Positions 27,741 through 38,050 of a DNA stretch of 64,000 nt are shown here, in pieces. The stretch comes from Lingula anatina (lineage: Eukaryota > Brachiopoda > Lingulata > Lingulida > Lingulidae), in contig NW_019775314.1 in assembly GCF_001039355.2 (NCBI RefSeq), positions 178,987 through 242,986 of the forward strand. Direction: 5' to 3'. Each line of letters starts with the position of its first letter. The stretch's first letter is position 1. Made by a program: the position numbers and the translations under genes. The notes beneath the pieces were generated by a model. The model was not told the DNA's origin. It made no database searches and saw only the letters and a program-made list of their open reading frames with translations.

Positions 27741-27930
27741 GTTTGAACTCACTGTGTCCAGATGGTCAACAAGATGCCTAGCGACCACCAGAATGACGGG
27801 CCTGTCAACGTGGCGCATAATTTGACGCTCATGTCAAACTTCGAATCGTGGCAGAGGCGCATCTTGGTAGATTTGACGCCAGAGGGCCGGGAGTGCATGA
27901 TATCATTTTGGAATCTTCCCACACCAAAAT
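27741..27930 (+). CDS. Gene 1 exon 1 (first recognised coding exon)
   Basis: A T-rich tract ending CCCAG precedes 27741; the donor is AAAT|GTAAGT. The start codon is taken at 27762 because an in-frame TGA at 27744-27746 closes the frame if this acceptor is used. It encodes the first 56 residues, including ECM, which supplies the first ectodomain cysteine (Cys45). The exon ends in phase 1. No signal peptide is visible. A second AG at 27760-27761 (TGTCCAG|ATGG) would remove the stop and allow an upstream signal-peptide exon. Confidence 0.8.
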
Positions 27931-30271
27931 GTAAGTTATATTTTTTTCTGACCCGTAAGATTTTATATGTACTTTAGAACCCTAAATAAAGAGAAACATT
28001 ACATTCCACAATTTCTATGACGAGGATCGGCTGATTCTGGTCCTTCACAATAGACCGCTTTTACATTTTTACCCATATCAATAGTTCATTGTCGCACACA
28101 CACGAGTTACGAAAGATGCCTTACGGATGTTCTAAGCTCATCATTCATAACTTATGCATTTGGGATAAAAGCACTCTTAAAAAGCTGCCTGCACAGCCAG
28201 TAATAAGAATACATTATATTTTATCACAGCTGTTTAAAACTGTCACCTGTCTTTCGCCGAAAATAACTCGCCCTGGATGCGACCCGTTCAACCCCAGAGC
28301 TATGAATAAACTTAATGGAATAAAAATAAGGAAAACAACCGGCTTAATGATATTCAATTAGCTCGTCGTCAGGGCGTGAATACATCAAAAAACACTGATA
28401 TAGGCGCAAAGTCCTCTTTCTTGTAAAAGGTGTAAATGCCAAATTATATCAATGAATGTCATCACACACTTTTTTGCTCTATTAAAAAAGGGTTCCTTTA
28501 CTCAAAAACGTCTTTATTCGATGCATTCATGCCATTTGATACTGGAAATGATGACACGCAGAGCACAGAAGTGCGAGACAGTATCAATCGTACAAGTGTT
28601 TATGTAATAAGGATAAAATATGGTGCATAGTATATTTCTTTTTCTTTTCGGAATAATAATAATTATTATTATTGTTGTTGCTGTTGTTTTTGTAGTTGTT
28701 GTTTTGGTTATTATTCCTTCTAAATACAATCCTATGTACATCATGGCGAGATTCAGCTGCTCTCTATCAGACAGACTTCCCGTATGTTACATGACAAACG
28801 TCTACCTCACCTCGGGAGGCGTTGAAGAGCACCTGTTAGATATAACTTATGGTAGCTCACATCAAAGGGAAACTCACGCCTAATTAGTGTAACGGAACTT
28901 ACTCTATCACTCCTACCGTTGAAATGAATGATGAGCTTCAAGATCACCTAGAATGAACTTGGTATTTTTGTCGTGTTTGAAGGGGTTTATAACTTTATCT
29001 GATCTTATATCAGTGAAGGCCGTTTTTTGAAAGTATTACGCAAGAGTTTGGCGTCTAAGGAACGGAGTCAAGTTCTTCCCCTCTTCCTGAATGTATTTTT
29101 GGGTTAAGCGTGTGAGGATACAAAATGTACATGTTCACTACCCTGTATCTTGCAATTAGAAGAAGAGTTCCTTTACTCGTTACATGCTGGTGAACTAATA
29201 TATATTGATTGTGCGATACCCATCACTAGAAATGGATATTTTAGACTAAAATTTAGGTTGGCTGTTTCGAACCAGTCTAAATATACATATATACACAGAA
29301 ATGGGTGTATATCTTGCAACCTGTCGATAAATCAAATGTCGCTTCTCATTTTTTAAACTGACAAATTGAAGACTATAGGCCAAAGATACATTTACCCTAC
29401 GAACACTTAGACGTTTTTCAGCAATCACATAAAATGCAGGTAAACGCCAAAAAAACACGTGTTCAACAAAACTCAACCATGTTCCGAGAAATTCAATTGC
29501 TCTAAAAGTTTATTACCAATAATATGAAACCAGTCTTGGCTCAGTCAGTGTACAAGGAATCCCGCAGGTTTTACGTGTATATTGGCATAAGGGAAATGGA
29601 AACAGTGCCTGATAGAAACCAGGGTTATTGCAGGTGCCCCCTATTTACCCCACAGGGTGCCTCACATTGACTGGGTCCCCATACCTAGATTGATCTAACA
29701 GGATCGATCCATCTCCGAGGGGTTTCTAGCTTGATTACTTTTAGCTTAAGCCGCTTAGATGTCTGGCATGCCTACTGAAGCTGCTAAACGATAATTTTTT
29801 ACCCCCTGGCAGCTTCAGTAGGCGCGAAAGGCTTAAAAAAACGCTTAAGTTGATTGCAATTTAGCGAGAATCCCCTTGGAGATAGATCGATCCACAGTTA
29901 GTACGATAAGGTCTGGGAATGGTGCCACTGACTGAGGGTTCCAGAGGGTTGCACACTGATGGCCAAGGTTGCCGAAAGGAACAGGATAGCTATCCCTTCC
30001 CCCCACAGGGTGACCCGCATTGACGACGGGGTCCTGGGGGTGGTTATGAAATGAGTTGTCAAGTGCCAACAGGGTTTGAAAGAAAGCAGACGTATTGAGC
30101 GGCCAGATAAAAACATCGCACTAGCTGGATCGATCCAAGTCCTCTGGAGATTCTCCTTAAGTGCAATCACTGTGATCAGTTCTCTCTGCCCACAACATTT
30201 TGTTGAATCGAATATGACCGTGGCTAAACTTGACCCAATTTTGTTATCATTTTATTATATTGTACTGTATT

Positions 30272-30312
<41 letters not shown>

Positions 30313-31495
30313 CACCGTATATAACAACAATCGGGGTTTATTCGATTCTGCCATTTTTCGCTGTGAGCTCTTACACCGGTTTGCTCATCGTTAGCGTGGA
30401 CCAACTGTGGCGTTACGACCCTGTTGACACGCTCTACCCCTCCTCCCCAGCTTTAAACAGCGTTTTAAATTCACGGGCTAGGTTCCTTAACGTCACTTTC
30501 AATCGTAATGTTGCCTTAATGCGGTGCAAATCCGAGACCTCGACGCGTTTGGAGCTTTAACTGAACATTTTCCCGAATGTTGTTTAATGTCAGCTAATGA
30601 TTTACTTGGGTTTAAAGAAACGGATTGACATTCCACATGGAAATGTAAATAACACCTGTGAACACGATAGGGTGAATGTCCCCCCATAAGTTATTAAAGG
30701 GGTACATTTTTCTTTTTTTTTCAGTCTGATAAAAAAAGTTTTATCTCAAATCAGGGGATTTTTTTAAAGTTGCAATCTTATAATACAGTGATATATGCAT
30801 TTGAAAGCGTCGAGCTACGAATTCAAAGACAAATTATATTATATAATAATAATAAGTTATTTAGAAAAACAGCAAACCATAGGTTGGACTTCTACGTGAC
30901 TGTGATAAGAGACTAACGCGTCCAAAACAATAAGAACTTAAATAGTCAAGAACTGTTTATTCAAAATATAGAGAATGATAACGCTGTAGCTCGATACAAA
31001 AACACTCACAAGTCCAAGAATATATACAGCAACCGGAAGTTTTTAGGGCATATTTCTAGTCAACGTCTTTATCAAACTTTAGTCAGGTGACATATGTTAA
31101 ACACATACAACTAAATATGTAATATCACTTTTCTCTATCCTTTTGCCTTTCAACCAACTGAGAATTACGAGAAATGGAGGTTTTTTCGGACAAATGGTCG
31201 GTCAGTTTTGAGCTGCCCTCAAATCTTGAGAATGAGTGATACAGAAGGTGTGAACATTCCCGAGTTTTCATCTTCGTTTCAAATGTAAAAATAGCCTTAT
31301 CAAAGGGTCATCGCGTGGTTAAAGAGTTTGTGGGTAGGCTTTTTGGCCTCTCCTGTCAGATGGAAAATGTATGTGTATTAGTACATGCATCAACAGCTGA
31401 TCAAAAGTACATATATAATATTTTGCTTCTGCTTTGCTCTTTTCACCACCTGTACTAGAAAACGCGCCTTTAAATGTGCACTTTATAGAAATATA

Positions 31496-31549
<54 letters not shown>

Positions 31550-31934
31550 ACTGTGCATTTTGACTTTTTCATCAGATGTTTAATTGAATAACACGTTTAA
31601 GACGTAAATTTTGGATAAATACGAGCGTCAAAGTTTGCGAACATGTACATGTAACAATGATAATTATAACTTGCATGCATAAATGTGTTTTCCTGCAACT
31701 TTAGTAAAAAAAGAAGTACTGTTCATTAGACGCATACTTGAATAATACATTTTAAAAGATGCAAAATGATGGACATTTACAACAATTTTTATGGTGACTT
31801 CATTACTGCTTCAGATAAACACTGCAATGCCACGTGGGATAACTACTACTGTTGGCCAGTGACGGAAGCAAACAAAACGGTGTACAACCCTTGTCCGTTC
31901 GTATTTGCCCATGATAATGACGGTAGGTTGCTTC

Positions 31935-32007
<73 letters not shown>

Positions 32008-33862
32008 TAGACACATCAACAGCCTCGTAGGCACACACATGCACAGACGCACACGTACACATGCACACACGCACACACACGTGCGCGCACGCACAGTACA
32101 ACTTGACATAAATCAACGACAAACCTATCATCACAAATGTGTTAGTTGTGAGCTGTGCATTCGTGTGCATTTTGGACTATTTCGCACATGTATAGTTACA
32201 TTTTGTTAACAACTCCCTAAAAACATTTAATCAGTTATTCAAATAATAATCCAATGTTATGCATTCATATGTTTACAAGTTGCCATTAGCATAATTGTTT
32301 ATATTTAATATTATTTTTCTTATTATTTGTTTTCTTCTTCTTCTTCTTCTTCTTATTATTATTGTATTAGGAAGTAGTGGAAGTAGTAGAAAAACATGTA
32401 GTAAGAGCAATAGAGTAGTATTTGTCTTCTGGTATTTTCAGTCCAGCGTTATGGTCACCGTTTCTGTAACGCAGATGGTCAGTGGGCACACGGGAACTGG
32501 ACAAACTACACTGCGTGCCTTGACCAGGACCTTATTAACAAGTTCTACGGGCCAACATCGCCAACACAGGTGATTTTCTTTGCTTCTTATTACCAACTTC
32601 TCGTTATAAAAATTTATGGGATATTGAATGTGGTATGCATTTTAAGGAGAATACAAATAGTTTACGATAGCTACATGAAGTATATGATAAAAGAACACAA
32701 GTGAAGATAAAAACTGTAGAAATAATGTGGATTAACAGTGAAATTTACAAGTTAGTTTATTTGTTTGTGTAATTGTTTACAGCTAGTTGACGAGAGTGAG
32801 TTGATGACGGCGATCGTTCTCCGGGACATCTATTTCTACGGAAGCATCGTGTCGTTACTACTGTTGATGATCACGTGGGTTATATTCCAATTTTTCAAGT
32901 AAGTGATCTAACGGCGTTACGTTTAAGAATTTGAGTATTTTAAGGGGAGAGTAATATGGTACACACGTTTGTTCCACCGTTAAGCTGTTTGTATTTGTCA
33001 TACTGATTGTTTACCTAGCATGCATTCTTATTATTATCTTTATTATCATTATTACTGTTATTTATTTATCTATTTGTTTATTTGTTTATTTATTTTTACG
33101 GGACTCAGGTTGCAGTATATTTCAAGTGTAAAAGACGATGTAACTAGATTTGAATGTCACTCTTTTCTTAGTATTAAAACTCCCTGTCCTTACATCTTGC
33201 ATTCACCTCTCATTCACTAAGTACAAATGGCACAGACGAGTTCTGGTATCAATTTGTGGAGAGACACGAAAAAGGTTTGATTCAACCGCTCGGTACCAGA
33301 GACCGAAGTCGGTATTTTGGTCTCGGTCACCCACAAGTGTGTATTCTAATACTCGGTAAAACACATCAGATGACAACTTAGGTAGCTAGTACGTCCACGG
33401 CCACTTCATTTGTCACCCATCCTCTATGCCACAACCATTTAAATTGTTGATGATGGTGATATATAGTTGGTGGAATATGTATATTATAAAAACGAAATGT
33501 ACTACTTTTTTCGTGATCTATCTCTTAGGGAATTCCTTTTTGTATTTCCCACAGCGTTAATTGTTTCAGCCCTCTACATAAATTTATGTCTGTCCGCCCG
33601 TTGCCTGCAGAACTATCTGTCTGTCTGTCTATCTATCTATCTACCTATTTGAAACATTTAAACATTATTTATATATATTTATTTTTCATTCACTTATTTA
33701 TTTCAGATCGCTCCAGTGCAGTCGTATATCAGTTCACAAGAACCTCGTGGTCTCCTTCATAATCCGCTATTTGATCGTGTTCGTGATGTTTGAGCCTTAC
33801 ATTACGTCAGCTGATGACCTGGATACGAAGGGCACGTACCGCCAAGTGGTGAGTATGCTATG

Positions 33863-33894
<32 letters not shown>

Positions 33895-36800
33895 CAGCTT
33901 TAATTTACTTGGATCGGCAACCATTTTACGGCAGTGTAATTAACAGCACATACTGTGAGACAACGTAGTCAATAAAATAATAATAACAATAATATGATTA
34001 TATTAATAGAATACATAAATGTAGGTATTGCTTATTGATTTTTATCGTTTTTAACAAACTGGGAGTGTACTTTTTTTAAATTTTAAATTTGAAATAAATC
34101 ATGCGTTGTGGGGTTTTGAGTCAAATAATTAAATGGCTCCATAGTGGTCCACAGGGAGAGTAAACAGGGGGAATGCATAAACCTCATGCTCCTTCGTCTT
34201 CTGCCCTACCGATACACACTTTAAATTAAATCATCGACTTTGTCTTTTTTGCCAGGAGTGGCTATGCAAATTAATCCAAGCGTTGCTTCAGTACTCCGTC
34301 ATGGCTAACATATTCTGGATGTTCGTGGAGGGGTTGTTCCTGCACAACAGAATAGCCATATCAGTCTTCAGTACGGAGACACCATTTCTGTTGTACTATT
34401 TTATTGGTTGGGGTAGGTAATTTTGCTTGATTGTTTATGTATTAATTTCAGTATTTATGTTTTTTGTAATTTTATTAACATGCGCGTCGCTGTAATGAAT
34501 AATAATTGCCCTTTTTAATCTTAATCACATGTTCCAGTTAGCTTAATAAAATCGTAATATGAGAAAGACCTAAATGCACCCCAAAGTGATCTCGAACAGA
34601 GAGAGAGAGAGAGTATCAGATACATGTAAGCAAGACACTTGTATCATTCTTAATGTACACATCTCTTCAGGTTTGCCTGGTCTGTTCGTGATGGTCTGGG
34701 CGATATGTATGAAATTCAAGCACCCCGACAAATGCTGGGACAACTACGCCGGTCACCCTCTCTTCTGGATAATAGCAGCTCCCAGTATTGCAGCCATTGT
34801 GGTGAGTGCCTTTATGCCCCTTTCTGCATTTCCGTTATGTGTATCGAAATATTAAGGCTGGTTGTTAAATTTATGTGGTCTTGACGCCCTTTGCATACCT
34901 ATGCTTATCAAAATGATATTAGTTGTCACAGCCATTTTGTTATCGCATTCATTTGCAAATAGAGCACAATCCATGACAGTGTGTTTAGCTCATCTAACGC
35001 AATTGAGTACATTGGCGTGTGCGTATTATATTGTATGAAAGAGATGCTTCATACAATGCGTATGGTTGCTGAATATAATGCACATTTGTGTTTTAATTTT
35101 TCTTTTCTAGATCAATTTGTTCTTCTTGATCAAGATCATCTGCATTTTAGTCACAAAACTCACTGCTAATAATACAGTGGAAACCAATCAAGTTCGGTAA
35201 GTGGGAGAATTGGAGGCGTATTATGATGCTAATAATTAAAAAGTTTTATTCTTAAATGATTTAATTATGTATGTTTAGGGGCTGTTATATTTATGCCATT
35301 ATTAATTAATTGATTAATTAATTAATTTGTATATTTACAAGGACGCTGTGGCGTTGTCGATATAAATAAGCCTCTAACTGTCCACTGACTTTTTCCACTC
35401 GATTTCGATATCCCACCGACCATTCAGAGAGCATAAATGATAAATTGTTAAAATTTAAATAGATCCGCTGGTTATATTCAGTTTGATAATAATTTACTAT
35501 GGTTATTGGGAATCAATACTTAAGTCACTGGTCATTTTTTGTGTTGATATGCCAATTGTTTGAGTATGCGTTGATCAATTTAGCGGGCCCTACTCTCCAT
35601 ATCATCAACTGTGAAAATAATAGGATTTTTTTTTTATTTTCATTTTCATGTTTACAGGAAAGCATTGAAAGCCATCCTGGTGTTGTTCCCACTCCTTGGG
35701 ATTACCTACCTTCTGTACGTGCTCCCCTCCAACGACAAGATATCCAAAGCCGCTTACCACATCGTAAATGCCATATTGCAGTCCTCCCAGGGCATATTCG
35801 TGTCAATCATCTACTGTTTCTTAAATGGAGAGGTAAGGCAAAAAAGAGATGCAAATTTTCAATGATCATATAATAATACTAATACTAATAATAATAATAA
35901 TAATAATAATAATGAATCATTCTTTAAACAGTTTCGGAGACAGGGACTTCACCATGACCTTATGCCCATTAAACAGTCAAAACCGTCAATATCTGGTGGG
36001 GTGGGGATGTTGCTAAGAATAGGACATTACTTTGAAAAGAAAGCATTGTTTCTTGTCTGCTTTTGTATGTTTGCGCCGATGCAGATTTTTAAATTCCTTT
36101 TGACAGTGTAATTGCATAAGCATTTAGGCTGTATTGCACCTGCACATCAATTAATAATATAGGCATGTACATGTACCGGTACTACCAGTACATCCTGCTT
36201 TTGAAAACCACAATTAACAAATCAAGAGAAAATCATCCGTCCCTTTTGGAACGAGCAAGGTCTTTTACATCCATATTCATTTTTCTCTTTCTAGGTGCAG
36301 GCCGCCATTAAGAAGAAGTGGCAACGCTATCAATTACAGAAATTTGGCAGTGTCAGAGGAAAGAGGCGGACATCACGGACGTCCTCGTTCTTCCTTTCAC
36401 AAACAGAGGTATTTGTTATGCTCACGCTTGGAGGAAAATACGTTACACGGCGTCTTACTCAGAAGGAGACACACAAATATAGAAACTCACAAGCTAACAG
36501 TGAAAGTGACTGTAGCTTGCAACCGAGAGAAGTTTTAATTGCATGTCGGGATATGCCGGTTTTCGAACCCGAGGCTTACGTTTAGATCACGTGGTTTTGT
36601 TGTAAATTAAATGCTGGTATTTTTCATCAGTGCGTTTTCGGACATGTGTGCCTGCATTTAGAAATGGGTGTATTTGTGAGGAAAAAGTTAACAAAGGTTT
36701 CAAAAACACGGAGTGCGAGAATTCTGCATGATTATATTAGCGTGTCGAAAGGATTCTTTTAAGAAGGTTTAGCAGCAATACTAGTAAGTCCTCGTCTCTT

Positions 36801-37717
36801 AGAGTAACACGTAGCAGATAATTCGTAGGCCTACTAGGGAAAAGGAATAGTGGAGAACATAGTTCTTGCATGGGTAGTGGAGAAAACGGTTCACGCTTGA
36901 GTCCATTAGAGCACATGGTAAATTAAAACTTATACTGCGCATGCGTCGACAGACCTAATACCACAAGGGCATGGTAGAGTTTAGAGTCCGACTAACCCAC
37001 GAATGCATGTAGCTTTAAACTGCACTAACATTTGTCGTCTCCTTCATCCAAGTCCTCACCCCGAACTCAACGCCTTCGAAGAGGTGACTCGGCAGCTACG
37101 TCATCAATGACGTCATCGCTGACGTCATCCACGCCTAAACTGTGCCGATACGCATCCATTAATATTGAGCATGACGCCAACGCACCTGCACCCACACATG
37201 TCTGACGTCACGTCCTGTCTGTGTCGTAGGTATGGTATATTTGCTACGCTTGCACAGCCCATTGCTTACTATTTGCGTCACATGTACATGTATGTGTCGA
37301 GTATGTATCCCCTATGCTATCGTATATATGTTTGATAACGAGCTTAATAACGTAATATACTTCACAATATGTACTCGTATATTGCTTTCTTTCTCTCTCA
37401 CGCGCATTCTATTTGACAATGTTATCATATACCTTTGTACCTACGTATTTGCAATAAACTCTAACAGCTGTTATATACATTAAGGCCTGCTTAACCTCCA
37501 CGAGATGAATTTCTTTTAGAAGCACAATGTTACTGTTTACAAACTATGCATATTTTCTCTTTTTTTACAGAATTCCAACACACAACAGAATAAGTTGCTT
37601 AGCAACGGCGGTTGCTGCGAGAACGGCATGACTAGATTGCAAAAGATTAACTCGGATCACAAGCTTTTGAATGTGGAACCGTGCATAAAAGAGAAAGAGA
37701 TGTTGGAAGCATTATAA
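27741..37717 (+). CDS. Receptor gene 1: class B1 GPCR, PDF-receptor-like
   Basis: A seven-transmembrane neuropeptide receptor of the secretin family, expected at the plasma membrane and coupled mainly to Gs/cAMP. Ten core exons (27741-27930, 31815-31922, 32442-32569, 32783-32898, 33707-33848, 34256-34412, 34671-34801, 35111-35196, 35658-35832, 36295-36408) join with compatible phases into 442 codons. A terminal exon at 37571-37717 gives about 490 aa. The hormone-receptor domain has all six cysteines (residues 45, 60, 69, 83, 101, 118), CNATW and five N-glycosylation sequons. Class B hallmarks are HKNL (TM2), EGLFLH (TM3), GWGLP (TM4), CW (ECL2), PLLGIT (TM6) and FLNGEV after TM7. PLLGITYLL and QVRKALKA resemble PDF receptors as I remember them, which is the basis for the subfamily call. 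Class membership is near certain; the subfamily is moderate. Alternative tails are listed separately. Confidence 0.9.
29649..30156. repeat. Nested inverted and direct repeats (foldback-like)
   Basis: A perfect 15-bp stem GCCTACTGAAGCTGC (29770-29784) faces its reverse complement at 29809-29823. An outer imperfect pair (29701-29727 with 29867-29893) starts with GGATCGATC. A direct pair beginning CCCCACAGGGTG occurs at about 29649 and at 30001. A further TGGATCGATCCA palindrome lies at 30126-30137. No coding content and no clean target-site duplication were found. Confidence 0.7.
30273..30312. repeat. Poly-T tract
   Basis: A 40-bp T homopolymer inside gene 1 intron 1. It could be the antisense poly-A tail of an old retroposed sequence, but no adjacent element was recognised. 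Confidence 0.95.
31497..31550. repeat. (AAT)n microsatellite
   Basis: AAT repeat with a few AATG interruptions at the 3' end, within gene 1 intron 1. Confidence 0.95.
31815..31922 (+). CDS. Gene 1 exon 2: hormone-receptor domain, part 1
   Basis: Acceptor CTTCAG|ATAAAC; donor GACG|GTAGGT. 108 bp, phase 1 to 1. It encodes CNATW, YYCWP and NPCPF, carrying ectodomain cysteines 2 to 4 (residues 60, 69, 83) and the conserved Trp-Asp that stabilise the class B peptide-binding fold. Confidence 0.95.
31938..32005. repeat. Compound (CT)n(CA)n microsatellite
   Basis: A CT tract running directly into a CA tract. It begins only about 15 bp after the exon 2 splice donor. Confidence 0.97.
32442..32569 (+). 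CDS. Gene 1 exon 3: hormone-receptor domain, part 2
   Basis: Acceptor TTTTCAG|TCCAGC; donor ACACAG|GTGATT. 128 bp, phase 1 to 0. It encodes RFCNADGQW and NWTNYTAC, cysteines 5 and 6 (residues 101 and 118) and two overlapping-region N-glycosylation sites. The alternative AG five bases downstream breaks the frame. Confidence 0.95.
32783..32898 (+). CDS. Gene 1 exon 4: TM1
   Basis: Acceptor TTTACAG|CTAGTT; donor TTCAA|GTAAGT. 116 bp, phase 0 to 2. It encodes the pre-TM linker (DESELMTAI) and the hydrophobic first membrane helix. Confidence 0.95.
33707..33848 (+). CDS. Gene 1 exon 5: ICL1 and TM2
   Basis: Acceptor ATTTCAG|ATCGCT; donor CAAGTG|GTGAGT. 142 bp, phase 2 to 0. It contains RISVHKNL, the conserved class B TM2 entry, then the TM2 helix and an acidic first extracellular loop. 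An AAT microsatellite starts about 13 bp beyond the donor. Confidence 0.95.
34256..34412 (+). CDS. Gene 1 exon 6: TM3 to start of TM4
   Basis: Acceptor GCCAG|GAGTGG; donor TGGG|GTAGGT. 157 bp, phase 0 to 1. It encodes EWLC, whose Cys pairs with ECL2 by family rule, the FVEGLFLHN motif and the beginning of GWG at TM4. Confidence 0.95.
34671..34801 (+). CDS. Gene 1 exon 7: TM4 and ECL2
   Basis: Acceptor TCTTCAG|GTTTGC; donor ATTGTG|GTGAGT. 131 bp, phase 1 to 0. It encodes GLPGLF and the ECL2 KCWDNY motif. Gene 2 splits the homologous region into exons of 67 and 64 bp, which sum exactly to 131. Confidence 0.95.
35111..35196 (+). CDS. Gene 1 exon 8: TM5
   Basis: Acceptor TTTCTAG|ATCAAT; donor GTTCG|GTAAGT. 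86 bp, phase 0 to 2. It encodes INLFFLIKI and LVTKL at the cytoplasmic end of TM5. Gene 2 has a homologous exon of the same 86 bp. Confidence 0.95.
35658..35832 (+). CDS. Gene 1 exon 9: TM6 and TM7
   Basis: Acceptor TTTACAG|GAAAGC; donor GGAGAG|GTAAGG. 175 bp, phase 2 to 0. It encodes RKALKA, PLLGIT and QGIFV, through FLNGE. In gene 2 the same region is a 133-bp exon plus a 42-bp exon. Confidence 0.95.
36295..36408 (+). CDS. Gene 1 exon 10: proximal C-tail
   Basis: Acceptor TTTCTAG|GTGCAG. 114 bp, phase 0 to 0. It encodes VQAAIKKKW, corresponding to cytoplasmic helix 8, then a basic Ser/Thr-rich stretch (RTSRTSSF). The donor after ACAGAG is GTATTT, weaker than the other donors in the gene. 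Confidence 0.88.
36409..36585 (+). CDS. Gene 1 alternative tail C: exon 10 read-through
   Basis: If the weak GTATTT donor is not used, the frame stays open for 58 more codons to TAG at 36583-36585, giving a receptor of about 500 aa ending EAYV. The peptide is basic and Ser/Thr-rich ([10 protein letters not shown]), as expected for a GPCR tail. An open stretch of this length could arise by chance, so this is a prediction. Confidence 0.4.
   Translation, partial: VFVMLTLGGKYVTRRLTQKETHKYRNSQANSESDCSLQPREVLIACRDMPVFEPEAYV
37053..37205 (+). CDS. Gene 1 alternative tail B: internal terminal exon
   Basis: A pyrimidine-rich acceptor (TCCTTCATCCAAG|TCC) opens a 51-codon frame in the phase exon 10 needs (0), ending in TGA at 37203-37205. 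It encodes a basic then Ser/Thr-rich tail ([10 protein letters not shown], then [11 protein letters not shown]) ending PTHV, which fits a class I PDZ ligand (S/T-x-V). AATAAA lies about 250 bp downstream at 37453, before the tail A acceptor, so a separately polyadenylated mRNA of about 492 codons is plausible. Confidence 0.55.
   Translation, partial: SSPRTQRLRRGDSAATSSMTSSLTSSTPKLCRYASINIEHDANAPAPTHV
37108..37127. promoter_or_regulatory. Two CRE palindromes inside tail B exon
   Basis: TGACGTCA occurs at 37108-37115 and 37120-37127, in the same reading phase 12 bases apart, so each also encodes (M/L)-T-S. They may be a simple 12-bp duplication rather than regulatory sites. Confidence 0.4.
37203..37210. 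promoter_or_regulatory. CRE palindrome overlapping tail B stop
   Basis: TGACGTCA whose first three bases are the TGA stop codon of tail B. Confidence 0.35.
37453..37458 (+). terminator. Putative poly(A) signal for tail B transcript
   Basis: AATAAA in GCAATAAACT, downstream of the tail B stop codon and upstream of the tail A exon. Confidence 0.4.
37571..37717 (+). CDS. Gene 1 exon 11 (tail A): distal C-terminus
   Basis: A strong acceptor (TTTTTTTACAG|AATTCC) in phase 0 opens 48 codons ending TTA TAA. The peptide contains [12 protein letters not shown], a CC pair that could be palmitoylated, and ends EMLEAL. Joined to exon 10 it yields about 490 aa. The polypyrimidine tract is much better than that of tail B, so this is the more likely constitutive end. 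Confidence 0.75.
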   Translation, partial: NSNTQQNKLLSNGGCCENGMTRLQKINSDHKLLNVEPCIKEKEMLEAL

Positions 37718-38042
37718 GAACCTGTGGTCACTTGAGCAGTGGTCATCGCATGTGTTGGAATTTACGGGTATATGAATGAACATCGACGCTTTCTGCGATG
37801 GGGCATGAGGTTTCGAATTAATACGTGACGATAGGATTTGAATGATTAATTTTTCCAATCACTGTACAGCGGAATGTAGCTGAAGTTCTCGAACAGCATC
37901 TTTCTGATTCACAAGAATGCTTCAATCTGTATGTTGAAAGAAAAAGGAAAAGAAAAAGTGGAGATTAAAGAAAGATTAATTAGGAATGAAACACGATTAC
38001 GTCATGGTAGTCTGGTGCAATGTCGTTACGTCACATTGTGTC

Positions 38043-38050
38043 TGACGTCA
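38043..38050. promoter_or_regulatory. CRE palindrome TGACGTCA
   Basis: Exact consensus in the probable 3' UTR of gene 1. Confidence 0.35.

Larger units (their letters stand above)
27931..31814 (+). other. Gene 1 intron 1
   Basis: A 3.9-kb intron. It contains an inverted-repeat structure at 29649-30156, a T homopolymer at 30273-30312 and an AAT tract at 31497-31550. Phase 1 on both sides is preserved, so no missing coding exon is required, though one cannot be excluded. Confidence 0.75.

Noticed and set aside
31385-31591. ORF with an Asn run (NNNNNN)
   Set aside because: Translation of the AAT microsatellite in gene 1 intron 1.
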